Source: Mycolicibacterium tusciae | GTDB lineage: Bacteria; Actinomycetota; Actinomycetes; Mycobacteriales; Mycobacteriaceae | Length of the DNA stretch: 64,000 nt | NCBI RefSeq assembly: GCF_002086795.1 | Contig: NZ_MVIM01000008.1 | Span: forward strand, 220,264-284,263 | Direction of reading: 5' to 3' | Part shown: piece by piece, positions 1 through 7,382 of the stretch | Layout of the letters: each line of letters starts with the position of its first letter | How positions within the stretch are numbered: the stretch's first letter is position 1 | Made by a program: the position numbers and the translations under genes | The notes under the pieces: model-generated | Databases searched by the model: none | Seen by the model: only the letters and a program-made list of their open reading frames with translations | What the model was told of the DNA's origin: nothing

Positions 1-1
1 G

Positions 2-1966
2 CGCCAGCACGCCGACAACCCGGTGCACTGGCTCGAGTGGTCACCGCAGGCACTGGCGGAGGCGGCGACACGGGACGTGCCGATCCTGCTGTCGGTCGGA
101 TACGCGGCCTGCCACTGGTGTCATGTGATGGCCCACGAGTCGTTCGAGGACGAGCAGGTCGCGGCCGCGATGAACGAGGGGTTCGTCTGCATCAAGGTCG
201 ATCGCGAGGAACGGCCTGACATCGACGCGGTGTACATGAACGCCACTGTCGCGCTGACCGGTCAGGGCGGCTGGCCGATGACGTGCTTCCTGACGCCCGA
301 TGGCCGCCCGTTCTTCTGCGGTACGTATTACCCCAAGGCCAACTTCCTGCAGTTGCTCGCCGCCGTCGCCGACACGTGGCGAACCCGCCGTGCCGACGTC
401 GAGGAGACCTCCGACCACATCAGCGGCGAGTTGCGGTCGATGGTGTCGGATCTACCTCGGGGCGGACCGCCGATTCAGCCGTCGCTGTGTGATCACGCCG
501 TCGCCGACGTGCTTGCGCACGAGGATCCCGTCAATGGTGGTTTCATCACCAATCAGTCTGGGGCACCGAAGTTTCCGCCGTCAGCGATGCTGGAGGCGCT
601 GCTGCGCAGCCACGAACGCACCGGTGACCTGATGTCCCTCGAGGCGGTCGAGCGAACCTGTACGGCGATGGCGCGCGGCGGCATTTACGACCAGCTGGCC
701 GGAGGGTTCGCGCGCTACAGCGTCGACGCCGCGTGGGTGGTGCCGCACTTCGAGAAGATGCTCTACGACAACGCTCTGCTCCTGCGGGCGTACGCGCACT
801 GGGCTCGCCGCACCTCAGACCCGCTGGCGCGCAGAGTGGCCGGTGAAACGGCTCGGTTCCTCATCGACGATCTCGGCGCCGACGACATGTTCACCTCGTC
901 GCTGGATGCCGACGCCGACGGACACGAGGGCTTGACGTACGTGTGGACGCCGGCCCAACTGACCGAGTCGTTGGGGCCGGATGATGGCCGTTGGGCCGCA
1001 GAGGTTTTCGGTGTCACCGAAGCCGGCACCTTTGAAGACGGCAGCTCGGTGCTGCAATTGCCGGGTGACCCCGACGATGCCGATCGGTTCGATCGGGTAC
1101 GCACGGCGCTGCGGGCCGCCAGGTCGACGCGCCCCCAGCCCGACCGCGACGACAAGGTCGTCACCGGGTGGAACGGACTGGCGATCACCGCTCTCGCCGA
1201 GGCGTCGGTGGCGCTCGATGAACCTGAATTCCTGATCGCCGCAACGCAATGCGCGAGCGCGATCGTCGGCCTGCACATCGTGGACGGCAGACTGCGCCGG
1301 GCCAGCCTCGGCGGCCGTGTCGGCGACAGTGCCGCCATTCTGGAGGACCACGCCGCGCTGGCCACCGGCCTGCTGACGCTGTATCAGCTGACCGGCGCGA
1401 CGTCATGGCTGAGTTCGGCGATGCTGTTGATCGACATCGCACTGCGGCATTTCGCCGATACGGAGACCGCGGGGCGCTGGTACGACACGGCGGATGACGC
1501 TGAGACCCTCATGGTTCGGCCCGCCGATCCGCTGGACGGTGCGACGCCGTCCGGTGCGTCCCTGATCGCCGAGGCGTTGCAGTTGGCGGCTCATCTGGCT
1601 CCTGCGCACAGCGCTGACAGATATGCATCGGCGGCCGAGTCGACGCTGACGGGTGCGGCGCCCATCCTGGCGCGCCTGCCACGCTCTGGCGGCCACTGGC
1701 TGGCCGTCGCCGAAGCCGCTGTGCGCGGGCCCATTCAGATCGCCGTCGCCTGCGATCCCGTCGGCTCGGAGCTGCTGGCCGCCGCGCGCATGCTGGCCCC
1801 CGGTGGGGCGATCGTCGTCGGCGGTGCAGTGAACTCTTCGGAACTGCTGGCCGACCGCGACCGGGTGGCCGGGGCCGACGCCGCGTATGTATGCCGTGGC
1901 AGGACCTGTGACCTGCCGGTCACCTCCGCCGGGGATCTCGTCGTCGCGCTCGGTGTGTCCGTGTAG
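2..1966 (+). CDS. Thioredoxin-like DUF255 protein (YyaL/SPATA20 type), 5' truncated by window edge
   Basis: The reading frame is already open at base 2 (RQHADNPVHWLEW, the conserved N-terminal family motif), so the true start lies before the window. A thioredoxin-like domain follows with a CHWC redox motif (about bases 113-124). After it comes an alpha/alpha-barrel region resembling N-acylglucosamine 2-epimerases (GGIYDQLAGGFARYS, PHFEKMLYDNA). The C-terminus ends near a CRGRTC cysteine pair. At least 655 residues are present, close to full family length (about 670). It corresponds to Rv1084. The biochemical role of this family is not established. Its stop codon TAG is also part of the -10 hexamer of the next gene. 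Confidence 0.9.
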   Translation, partial: RQHADNPVHWLEWSPQALAEAATRDVPILLSVGYAACHWCHVMAHESFEDEQVAAAMNEGFVCIKVDREERPDIDAVYMNATVALTGQGGWPMTCFLTPDGRPFFCGTYYPKANFLQLLAAVADTWRTRRADVEETSDHISGELRSMVSDLPRGGPPIQPSLCDHAVADVLAHEDPVNGGFITNQSGAPKFPPSAMLEALLRSHERTGDLMSLEAVERTCTAMARGGIYDQLAGGFARYSVDAAWVVPHFEKMLYDNALLLRAYAHWARRTSDPLARRVAGETARFLIDDLGADDMFTSSLDADADGHEGLTYVWTPAQLTESLGPDDGRWAAEVFGVTEAGTFEDGSSVLQLPGDPDDADRFDRVRTALRAARSTRPQPDRDDKVVTGWNGLAITALAEASVALDEPEFLIAATQCASAIVGLHIVDGRLRRASLGGRVGDSAAILEDHAALATGLLTLYQLTGATSWLSSAMLLIDIALRHFADTETAGRWYDTADDAETLMVRPADPLDGATPSGASLIAEALQLAAHLAPAHSADRYASAAESTLTGAAPILARLPRSGGHWLAVAEAAVRGPIQIAVACDPVGSELLAAARMLAPGGAIVVGGAVNSSELLADRDRVAGADAAYVCRGRTCDLPVTSAGDLVVALGVSV

Positions 1967-1969
1967 CCT
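1964..1969 (+). promoter_or_regulatory. Candidate -10 hexamer for leaderless mRNA
   Basis: TAGCCT fits TANNNT and ends 7 nt before the ATG at 1977. No Shine-Dalgarno is present, so transcription starting at or near the A of ATG is likely. The hexamer includes the stop codon of the upstream gene. Confidence 0.45.
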
Positions 1970-1976
1970 TCGGCGC

Positions 1977-2348
1977 ATGGCATCGCCTGAGGACAACGCC
2001 GCGACCGTCAACCGCTACCTCGAATACGCCGCGGCGGGGAAGGTCGACGACATCGTCGACCTCTACGCTGACGATGCCACCGTCGAGGATCCCGTCGGCA
2101 GCGAGGTGCACATCGGGAGTCAGGCGATCCGGGGCTTCTACTCGGCCATTCCCCAGGGCGACAACGGGACCGACGTCATCACCCTCCGCGCCCTTGGCAA
2201 CGAGGTGGCGTTCCATTGGGTGCTGACGATCAGCATGGGCGACGCCAAGATGAGTATCGACATCATCAGCGTCATGACGTTCAACTCCGATGGCAAGATC
2301 GCGTCGATGAAGGCCTACTGGACCCCGGAGAACATGACCCAGCTCTGA
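1977..2348 (+). CDS. Ketosteroid delta5-isomerase-like (SnoaL/NTF2 fold) protein
   Basis: A 123-residue protein closely resembling bacterial ketosteroid isomerases (KSI). Tyr14 and the general-base position Asp38, within YADDATVEDP, align with Tyr14/Asp38 of the Comamonas enzyme as I remember it. The third active-site residue (Asp99 in Comamonas, in the segment DVIDVM) is Ser98 here (IDIISVM). The reaction may therefore be a weakened or different isomerisation of 3-oxo-delta5-steroids, or the protein may be a steroid-binding relative. The ATG at 1977 is chosen because it starts the KSI homology and sits 7 nt after a TANNNT box. It lies 11 bp after the DUF255 gene and points toward a PAQR gene. 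Confidence 0.8.
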   Translation: MASPEDNAATVNRYLEYAAAGKVDDIVDLYADDATVEDPVGSEVHIGSQAIRGFYSAIPQGDNGTDVITLRALGNEVAFHWVLTISMGDAKMSIDIISVMTFNSDGKIASMKAYWTPENMTQL

Positions 2349-2355
2349 TCGGGGA

Positions 2356-3090
2356 TCAGAAGACGGCGAACCACATCGCGATGTAGTGGCAGATCGCGGC
2401 GACCGCTGTGCACGCGTGGAAGAACTCGTGGTGGCCGAACGTCGTCGGCCACGGGTTCGGCCACTTGAGGCCGTAGAGCACGCCGCCGATGCTGTAGAGC
2501 GCGCCGCCGACGATCAGCAGCACCACCGCGGCGACGCCCGCGCCGTCCATGATCGGCCCGATGAACCACACCGCCACCCAGCCCAACAACAGGTAGAGCG
2601 GCACTCCGACCCAGCGCGGGGCCGACGGCCAGAACATCTTGAGCAGCACGCCCGCGAGCGCGCCTGCCCAGACGATGCCCAACAGGACCAGGCCGTCGGA
2701 CTCCGGCAGTGCCAGCACCGCGAACGGCGTGTAGCTGCCGGCGATGAAGATGAAGATCATCGAGTGATCGAGGCGCTTCATCCATTTCCGGGTCGTCGCC
2801 GACTTCCACTCGATCCGGTGGTACGCGCCGCTCACAGCGAACATCGCGACGATCGTCAGCGTGTAGACCAGGGTGGCGAGGCCGGCGCGGGTGGAGACCG
2901 CTGACCACGACACCGCCACCAACGCCGCCCCGGCGATGAACGCGACGACCGCGGCGTAGACGTGGATCCAGCCGCGCAACCGTGGTTTGTGGAAGAAGTT
3001 GGCGACACCGTCGACAACCGCTTCGGGCAAATCCTCCGCGTAGACGCGCACCGGCGGCTGCTGAGCCTCGTCGGCATCTACCTGCACCAT
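2356..3090 (-). CDS. Hemolysin III / PAQR-family membrane protein
   Basis: A 244-residue integral membrane protein with seven predicted helices. It has the family signatures: an early S-x3-H motif (SGAYHRIEW), LDHSMIFIFIAGSYTP in the middle and a late H-x3-H (GHHEFFH, then CHYIAMW). These histidines are thought to bind zinc. It is the counterpart of Rv1085c. The ATG at 3090 is preferred over the GTG at 3096 because GGAGGTGAAC precedes the ATG, while the upstream GTG lies inside that Shine-Dalgarno. It is divergent from the Z-prenyl synthase and convergent with the KSI-like gene (7 bp between stops). The function of bacterial members is unsettled; the haemolysin name is historical. Confidence 0.88.
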   Translation of the reverse strand: MVQVDADEAQQPPVRVYAEDLPEAVVDGVANFFHKPRLRGWIHVYAAVVAFIAGAALVAVSWSAVSTRAGLATLVYTLTIVAMFAVSGAYHRIEWKSATTRKWMKRLDHSMIFIFIAGSYTPFAVLALPESDGLVLLGIVWAGALAGVLLKMFWPSAPRWVGVPLYLLLGWVAVWFIGPIMDGAGVAAVVLLIVGGALYSIGGVLYGLKWPNPWPTTFGHHEFFHACTAVAAICHYIAMWFAVF

Positions 3091-3131
3091 GTTCACCTCC
3101 GCTTACGCCATGGGGGATTCGACTGCCACAG

Positions 3132-3137
3132 TAGTCT
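3132..3137 (+). promoter_or_regulatory. Candidate -10 hexamer of the Z-prenyl synthase gene
   Basis: TAGTCT (TANNNT) ends 6 nt before the GTG at 3144. No ribosome-binding site is visible, so a leaderless transcript starting at the GTG is likely. It lies in the 53-bp region shared with the divergent PAQR gene. Confidence 0.45.
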
Positions 3138-3143
3138 GACTCG

Positions 3144-3941
3144 GTGGCCATCATTCCTTCGCGACTCAAGGAACCGATGTACCGCCTCTACGAGATGCGG
3201 TTGCGCCAAGGCCTGGCTTCCTCGAAATCCGAGCTCCCACGCCACATCGCGGTGTTGTGTGACGGAAACCGGCGGTGGGCTCGTGACGCTGGTCACGACG
3301 ACGTCAGTTACGGGTACCGGATGGGTGCCCACAAGATCGCCGAGATGCTGCGCTGGTGCCAGGAAGCGGGCGTCGAGATGGCCACGGTGTACCTGCTGTC
3401 CACCGAGAACCTGCAACGCGAACCCGCTGAGTTGGCGACGCTGATCGGAATCATCACCGACGTCGTCGAAGAGATCTGTGCGCCCGCCAACCGGTGGAGC
3501 GTGCGCACCGTCGGCGACCTGGAACTGATCGGGGAGGAGCCGGCTAAGCGGTTGCGCGACGCCGTGGAGTCGACGCGATCGCAAGCCGGCGCCGGGTCCT
3601 TCCACGTCAACGTCGCCGTCGGCTACGGGGGCCGCCAGGAGATCGTCGACGCGGTGCGGCAGCTGCTCGCCAAGGAACTCGCGAACGGACGTACCGGCGA
3701 GCAGCTGATCGAGGCCGTGACAGCGGAAAACATCTCGGAGAACCTCTACACGTCGGGGCAGCCAGATCCCGATCTGGTGATCCGCACCTCGGGGGAGCAG
3801 CGACTGTCAGGTTTTCTGCTGTGGCAGAGCGCCTACTCCGAGATGTGGTTCACCGAGGCGTACTGGCCCGAGTTCCGCCGGGTGGACTTCCTGCGTGCGC
3901 TCCGCGACTACACCGCGCGGCATCGCCGCTACGGCATCTAG
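3144..3941 (+). CDS. Short-chain Z-isoprenyl diphosphate synthase (Z-FPP synthase, Rv1086 type)
   Basis: A 265-residue cis-prenyltransferase. The catalytic motif HIAVLCDGNRRWAR has the Mg-binding Asp at 40. YLLSTENLQR (83-92) carries Leu84 where long-chain UPP synthases have Ala; Leu here is reported to limit product length in Rv1086. The C-terminal signature DLVIRTSGEQRLSGFLLWQ binds substrate pyrophosphate. The expected reaction is condensation of IPP with geranyl diphosphate to omega,E,Z-farnesyl diphosphate, the primer for decaprenyl phosphate used in cell-wall arabinogalactan and LAM synthesis. The GTG start is supported by the -10 box just upstream and by family length. Confidence 0.92.
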   Translation: MAIIPSRLKEPMYRLYEMRLRQGLASSKSELPRHIAVLCDGNRRWARDAGHDDVSYGYRMGAHKIAEMLRWCQEAGVEMATVYLLSTENLQREPAELATLIGIITDVVEEICAPANRWSVRTVGDLELIGEEPAKRLRDAVESTRSQAGAGSFHVNVAVGYGGRQEIVDAVRQLLAKELANGRTGEQLIEAVTAENISENLYTSGQPDPDLVIRTSGEQRLSGFLLWQSAYSEMWFTEAYWPEFRRVDFLRALRDYTARHRRYGI

Positions 3942-3951
3942 GGCGATCTGG

Positions 3952-3971
3952 TCTTCGCGCAAGCGCTCATC
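3952..3971. repeat. Short interspersed repeat, copy A (degenerate hairpin)
   Basis: TCTTCGCGCAAGCGCTCATC occurs 10 bp after the Z-prenyl synthase stop. It differs by one base from 15717-15736 at the end of fum. Both copies sit at gene 3' ends, which suggests a REP- or terminator-like element. Confidence 0.4.
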
Positions 3972-3989
3972 CCTGCGACACTGGGACCT

Positions 3990-5345
3990 ATGGCTGCGCT
4001 GTCGGCGCTCGTCTTCTCACTCAGCTGGTGGCTGGGGCTATATCTGTTGGCCCGTGACCCGCGTAAGCCCGTCCTGGTGTTGGCCGCCGTCGGCCTGACG
4101 AGCTTCGCGACGGTCGTGGCGCTGGACGCCGTTCGTACCCAAAGTGGCTCGACCGTGCTGAGCAGCGTCGAGGTCTACCTCGTCACCGTGCCGGGCATCG
4201 CCTGGTTCGCCGTACTTCTCGAACTGTCGCGGCCCCGCGACACGTGGCGAAGCAGGGCGACCGAACTGGTGGCGGTCACCGCGGTCGCGGTGGGCGCCTT
4301 CATGGGTGCGGCGATGGCAGGCAACGTCGACGGCCCGGTGCGTCTCGGTCACTGGGTGATGTTCGGCGTCATCTCGCTGTCATCGCTCGGCGCGATGCTG
4401 CGCGCGGTGTTCGGATCGTGGCAACCCAGGCCGGTGGTGCCCTACATCATCGTCGCGACGTTGTTCTTCGCACTCGGCAACGCGATCATCGTCATCCCGC
4501 TCGGGCTGGTCCCGAGCTGGTTGGCGTTGGCGTCGACGGGATTCGACGTCGTGCTGCTCGGTGTCGCGGTCGCGATGTGGGACGCCTTCGATGAAGGTCA
4601 GGCTCTGCGCGCCGACATGTTGCGTTCCTTCGTCGCAACGGGCGTCGTCGTCGTGCTGTTCGGCGGGCAGGCGCTGATCGGCCTGTCGGTCACCGGCCCG
4701 CAGACCGCGTTGACGGTGATGCTGTTCACCAGCCTGGCCATCGCGATCTCGATCAACGTGCTGGCCGATCCGCTGGCCGGCCTGCTGGACCGGTTGGCGT
4801 TTTTCCGCTCACCCGGGTTGCGCGCCGACCGTGCCGCGCTGCGCAGCACCGGTGCGGCGCTGCCGCTGCGAAAGGCCGGCCCGCTAGACCACATCGACGA
4901 CGACACCTTCGTCCGGCTCACCCGCCGAGCCCTCGGCCACTACGGCGACCTGTCCAAGCTGGTCGCCAGCCCGCTCACCGCACTGCCGGTTATCGAGGAG
5001 CGGCTCGCCGCGCGTGGCGCCCCCGACCAGCCGCTGGAGCGGGCCAACGAGCTCAAGGCTCTGCTCGCCGATCGCATCGCCCGTCTCAAGCCGCGTGACG
5101 GCGGCGAGTTCGGCACGACCGAAGAATGGCGTTACTACAACTCGCTGTACTTCCCCTATGTCGTCGGTGTGCGGGCATACGCGCAGAACGCGACCGCCGC
5201 AGGGCTCGATCCCGTCGCGCGTCAGGCATGGCAGTGGTTCGTCACCGAGGTGCCGCAACGGTCGCTGCACAACTGGCAGAACTCGGCGGCCCGCGTGATC
5301 GCCGCCGATCTGCGCGGAAACCTGGTGGCGGCACAGGACCTCTGA
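3990..5345 (+). CDS. Multi-pass membrane protein with cytosolic C-terminal domain, function unknown
   Basis: A 451-residue protein. Roughly residues 1-265 form about eight hydrophobic helices, starting MAALSALVFSLSWWLGLYLLA. Residues 270-451 are soluble and contain EEWRYYNSLYFPYVVGVRAYAQNA and WFVTEVPQRSLHNWQNSAARVIA. The N-terminal helix bundle resembles the 7TM sensor modules attached to some histidine kinases, but no kinase, cyclase or other catalytic motif is visible in the tail. I do not recognise the family. The ATG is close to the expected end of the preceding intergenic region, with a weak GACACT box 7 nt upstream. It could be a membrane sensor or scaffold; this is inference. Confidence 0.75.
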   Translation: MAALSALVFSLSWWLGLYLLARDPRKPVLVLAAVGLTSFATVVALDAVRTQSGSTVLSSVEVYLVTVPGIAWFAVLLELSRPRDTWRSRATELVAVTAVAVGAFMGAAMAGNVDGPVRLGHWVMFGVISLSSLGAMLRAVFGSWQPRPVVPYIIVATLFFALGNAIIVIPLGLVPSWLALASTGFDVVLLGVAVAMWDAFDEGQALRADMLRSFVATGVVVVLFGGQALIGLSVTGPQTALTVMLFTSLAIAISINVLADPLAGLLDRLAFFRSPGLRADRAALRSTGAALPLRKAGPLDHIDDDTFVRLTRRALGHYGDLSKLVASPLTALPVIEERLAARGAPDQPLERANELKALLADRIARLKPRDGGEFGTTEEWRYYNSLYFPYVVGVRAYAQNATAAGLDPVARQAWQWFVTEVPQRSLHNWQNSAARVIAADLRGNLVAAQDL

Positions 5346-5352
5346 CCTGCGG

Positions 5353-5390
5353 CTGGCAGTAGCTGGCAGCGGCTGGCGTCGATCTGGCAG
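5353..5390. repeat. Helically phased CTGGCAG repeats upstream of a membrane gene
   Basis: CTGGCAG begins at 5353 and 5363. A shortened CTGGC begins at 5373 and CTGGCAG again at 5384, with periods of 10, 10 and 11 bp. The array ends 24 bp before the ATG at 5415. The spacing would put all copies on one DNA face, as in multi-site operators. No regulator is known for it. Confidence 0.5.
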
Positions 5391-5414
5391 TGGCATCTGC
5401 GCAGCATCGAAGCC

Positions 5415-5828
5415 ATGACCGCCATCACCACCCGGCCCGTCCGGGAAGCCCGATCCGATGACTCACTGCTGCGGTTCGCCCTCCGCGCCGACGCGACCCT
5501 GTGCGCCGGCCTCGGTCTGCTGATCGCCATGGCCGCCGATCCGCTGTCGCGGTTGTCGGGCCTGTCGTCCACTTCCGAGTGGATCGCGGGTGCGGCGCTC
5601 GTCGTCTACGGCGCGACGCTGTACCTGCTCGCCGGTCTGCCCGACGTCCGTCGCGTCGGTGCCGGTGTGCTGGCCGGAAACGTCGTTTTCGCGATCCTGG
5701 TGACCGTCGTTCTCGTGGCGGGTTGGCTGCCCCTGACCGAATTCGGTGTCGCCGCGACCATCGCCTTCACCGTCGTCACGTTGGCCTTCGCCTACGTGCA
5801 GTACCTCGGGGTGCGCCGATTGGCGTGA
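5415..5828 (+). CDS. Small four-helix membrane protein (tandem paralogue 1)
   Basis: A 137-residue protein with a polar N-terminus (about 20 residues) ending SLLRFALRADATLCAGLGL. Four hydrophobic segments follow at roughly 30-50, 57-77, 85-107 and 112-132. It shares layout and motifs with the next gene (D-S-x-LRFALR-x-DAT near the start; PLT-FGV-AT before the last helix; YQ/VQYLGVRRL at the end), so the two are tandem duplicates. Homologues in mycobacteria are annotated only as membrane proteins. The phased CTGGCAG array lies just upstream. Function is not inferable. Confidence 0.75.
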   Translation: MTAITTRPVREARSDDSLLRFALRADATLCAGLGLLIAMAADPLSRLSGLSSTSEWIAGAALVVYGATLYLLAGLPDVRRVGAGVLAGNVVFAILVTVVLVAGWLPLTEFGVAATIAFTVVTLAFAYVQYLGVRRLA

Positions 5829-5841
5829 CCCCCACATGACT

Positions 5842-5887
5842 GGTCCGGAGCCGCCGCCGTAAGAGGTTGCGTCGTCGGCTCCGGAAC
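5842..5887 (+). promoter_or_regulatory. Inverted repeat between the tandem membrane genes
   Basis: GGTCCGGAGCCG (5842-5853) and CGGCTCCGGAAC (5876-5887) pair at 11 of 12 positions around a 22-nt loop. It lies between the stop of the first paralogue and the start of the second, so it could be a terminator or attenuator that sets the expression ratio of the two. No poly-T tract follows. Confidence 0.45.
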
Positions 5888-5919
5888 GGTCCACCACCCA
5901 CCCCGAGAAAGGAAATCGC

Positions 5920-6330
5920 ATGACCGCCACCACCACACCCAAACTGCGGGCCTCCAACGACTCGTTTCTGCGCTTCGCGCTGCGACTCGACGCGACCTGC
6001 AGCGCCGTCATGGGGATCGTCGGCATCGCCCTTGCCGGCTGGATCGCCGAGATGTCGGGTACGACAACCGCCTTCGAGTACGGGGTCGGTGCCTTCTTCA
6101 TCGCCTTCGCGACCGGGGTTTTCGTTTTCGCCGCCCGGCCTTCGGTGAAACTGACCGGCATCGTGATCGCCGCAGGCAACGTCCTTTACACCGTTGCTTC
6201 CGTCGTCTTCGTCCTTGCCGACGTGTTCCCGCTGACCACCTTCGGTGTGGTGGCGACGCTGGCCACCGGCGTCTACACCCTCGTCATGGCCGAGCTGCAG
6301 TACCAGGGCGTACGTCGTCTCAATAGGTAG
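5920..6330 (+). CDS. Small four-helix membrane protein (tandem paralogue 2)
   Basis: A 136-residue paralogue of the preceding gene, beginning MTATTTPKLRASNDSFLRFALRLDATCSAV. It has four hydrophobic segments and ends ELQYQGVRRLNR. A good Shine-Dalgarno (GAAAGGAAA) precedes the ATG, unlike the first copy, which has none. This suggests the two are translated under different control. Convergent with coaA across a 66-bp nested palindrome. Function unknown. Confidence 0.78.
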   Translation: MTATTTPKLRASNDSFLRFALRLDATCSAVMGIVGIALAGWIAEMSGTTTAFEYGVGAFFIAFATGVFVFAARPSVKLTGIVIAAGNVLYTVASVVFVLADVFPLTTFGVVATLATGVYTLVMAELQYQGVRRLNR

Positions 6331-6336
6331 CGGAAC

Positions 6337-6402
6337 ACAATGTCGCGCCGAGAGCGTCTTCGCGGCTATATATACGCCGTGACGCTGTCAGGCCGACATT
6401 GT
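6337..6402. terminator. Nested palindrome between convergent genes, candidate bidirectional terminator
   Basis: Three coaxial inverted repeats share one centre. ACAATGTCG (6337-6345) pairs with CGACATTGT (6394-6402). AGCGTC (6353-6358) pairs with GACGCT (6381-6386). CGGC (6363-6366) pairs with GCCG (6376-6379) around the loop TATATATAC. The symmetry and the position between convergent stops (6330 and 6413) support termination in both directions. Confidence 0.55.
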
Positions 6403-6412
6403 TGTCGGACTC

Positions 6413-7351
6413 CTAGAGCTTCCTGAGTCGCAGCCGGTTGATCGCGTGGTCGGCATCCTTGCGCAGCACCAGCGTGGCCCGCGGACGGGTCGGCAGAATG
6501 TTCTCGATCAGGTTGGGCCGGTTGATCGAATGCCAGATGTCGCGCGCGGCGAACACGGCCTGATCGTCGGTCAAGGTCGAGTAGTGGTGGAAGTGTGAGG
6601 CCGGGTCGGCGAACGCGCCGGCCCGCATCGACAGGAACCGCGAGATGTACCACTGCTCGATATCCTCGATGCGGGCGTCGACGTAGACCGAGAAGTCGAA
6701 CAGGTCCGAAACCATCAGTGCCGGACCGGTTTGCAAGACGTTGAGGCCCTCGAGGATGAGGATGTCCGGATGCCGGATCATCTGCTTCTCGCCGGGCACG
6801 ATGTCGTAGAGCAGGTGCGAATACACCGGCACGCAGGTCGCGTCGGAGCCCGACTTCACCGTCGTGACAAACCGCATCAGCGCCCTGCGGTCGTAGCTCT
6901 CCGGAAAGCCTTTGCGATGCATCAGGTTTCGCCGGGCCAACTCGGCGTTGGGGTACAGGAAGCCGTCGGTGGTGACCAGGTCGACGCGGGGGTGATGTTC
7001 CCAGCGCGCCAACAGCGCCTGCAGCACACGCGCGGTGGTGGACTTACCGACGGCGACGCTGCCCGCCACGCCGATGATGAACGGCACCGGGCGGTCCGGA
7101 TTCTGCTGCGGCTCGCCGAGGAACTGCGCGGTCGTCGCAAACAGCGCCTGGCGGGCAGCGACCTGGAGGTGAATCAGCCGGGCCAGCGGCAGGTAGACCT
7201 CTTCGACCTCGAGCAGGTCGAGCTTCTCGCCGAGGCCGCGCAGCCGTTGCAGCTCGTCCTCGCTCAACTTCAACGGGGTCGACATGCGCAACGAACGCCA
7301 CTCGGTCCGGTCGAACTCCACGTAGGGGCTCGGCTCGCTCAGCCGCGGCAT
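6413..7351 (-). CDS. coaA: Type I pantothenate kinase
   Basis: A 312-residue protein matching mycobacterial CoaA (Rv1092c) over its whole length. It phosphorylates pantothenate with ATP, the first committed step to coenzyme A. The P-loop is GVAGSVAVGKST, followed by LVTTDGFLYPN and ILEGLNVLQTGP, and it ends RKDADHAINRLRLRKL. The ATG at 7351 (MPRLSEPSPYVEFDR) is chosen because family homology begins there; an in-frame upstream extension of 19 residues has no support. It is divergent from the metallopeptidase-like gene, with 31 bp between starts. Confidence 0.97.
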   Translation of the reverse strand: MPRLSEPSPYVEFDRTEWRSLRMSTPLKLSEDELQRLRGLGEKLDLLEVEEVYLPLARLIHLQVAARQALFATTAQFLGEPQQNPDRPVPFIIGVAGSVAVGKSTTARVLQALLARWEHHPRVDLVTTDGFLYPNAELARRNLMHRKGFPESYDRRALMRFVTTVKSGSDATCVPVYSHLLYDIVPGEKQMIRHPDILILEGLNVLQTGPALMVSDLFDFSVYVDARIEDIEQWYISRFLSMRAGAFADPASHFHHYSTLTDDQAVFAARDIWHSINRPNLIENILPTRPRATLVLRKDADHAINRLRLRKL

Positions 7352-7369
7352 ACGCCCCAGTCTTGCAGT

Positions 7370-7375
7370 TAACGT
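7370..7375 (+). promoter_or_regulatory. Candidate -10 hexamer of the DUF885-type gene
   Basis: TAACGT (TANNNT) ends 7 nt before the ATG at 7383. No ribosome-binding site is seen, so the transcript is probably leaderless. Confidence 0.42.
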
Positions 7376-7382
7376 TGGACGC

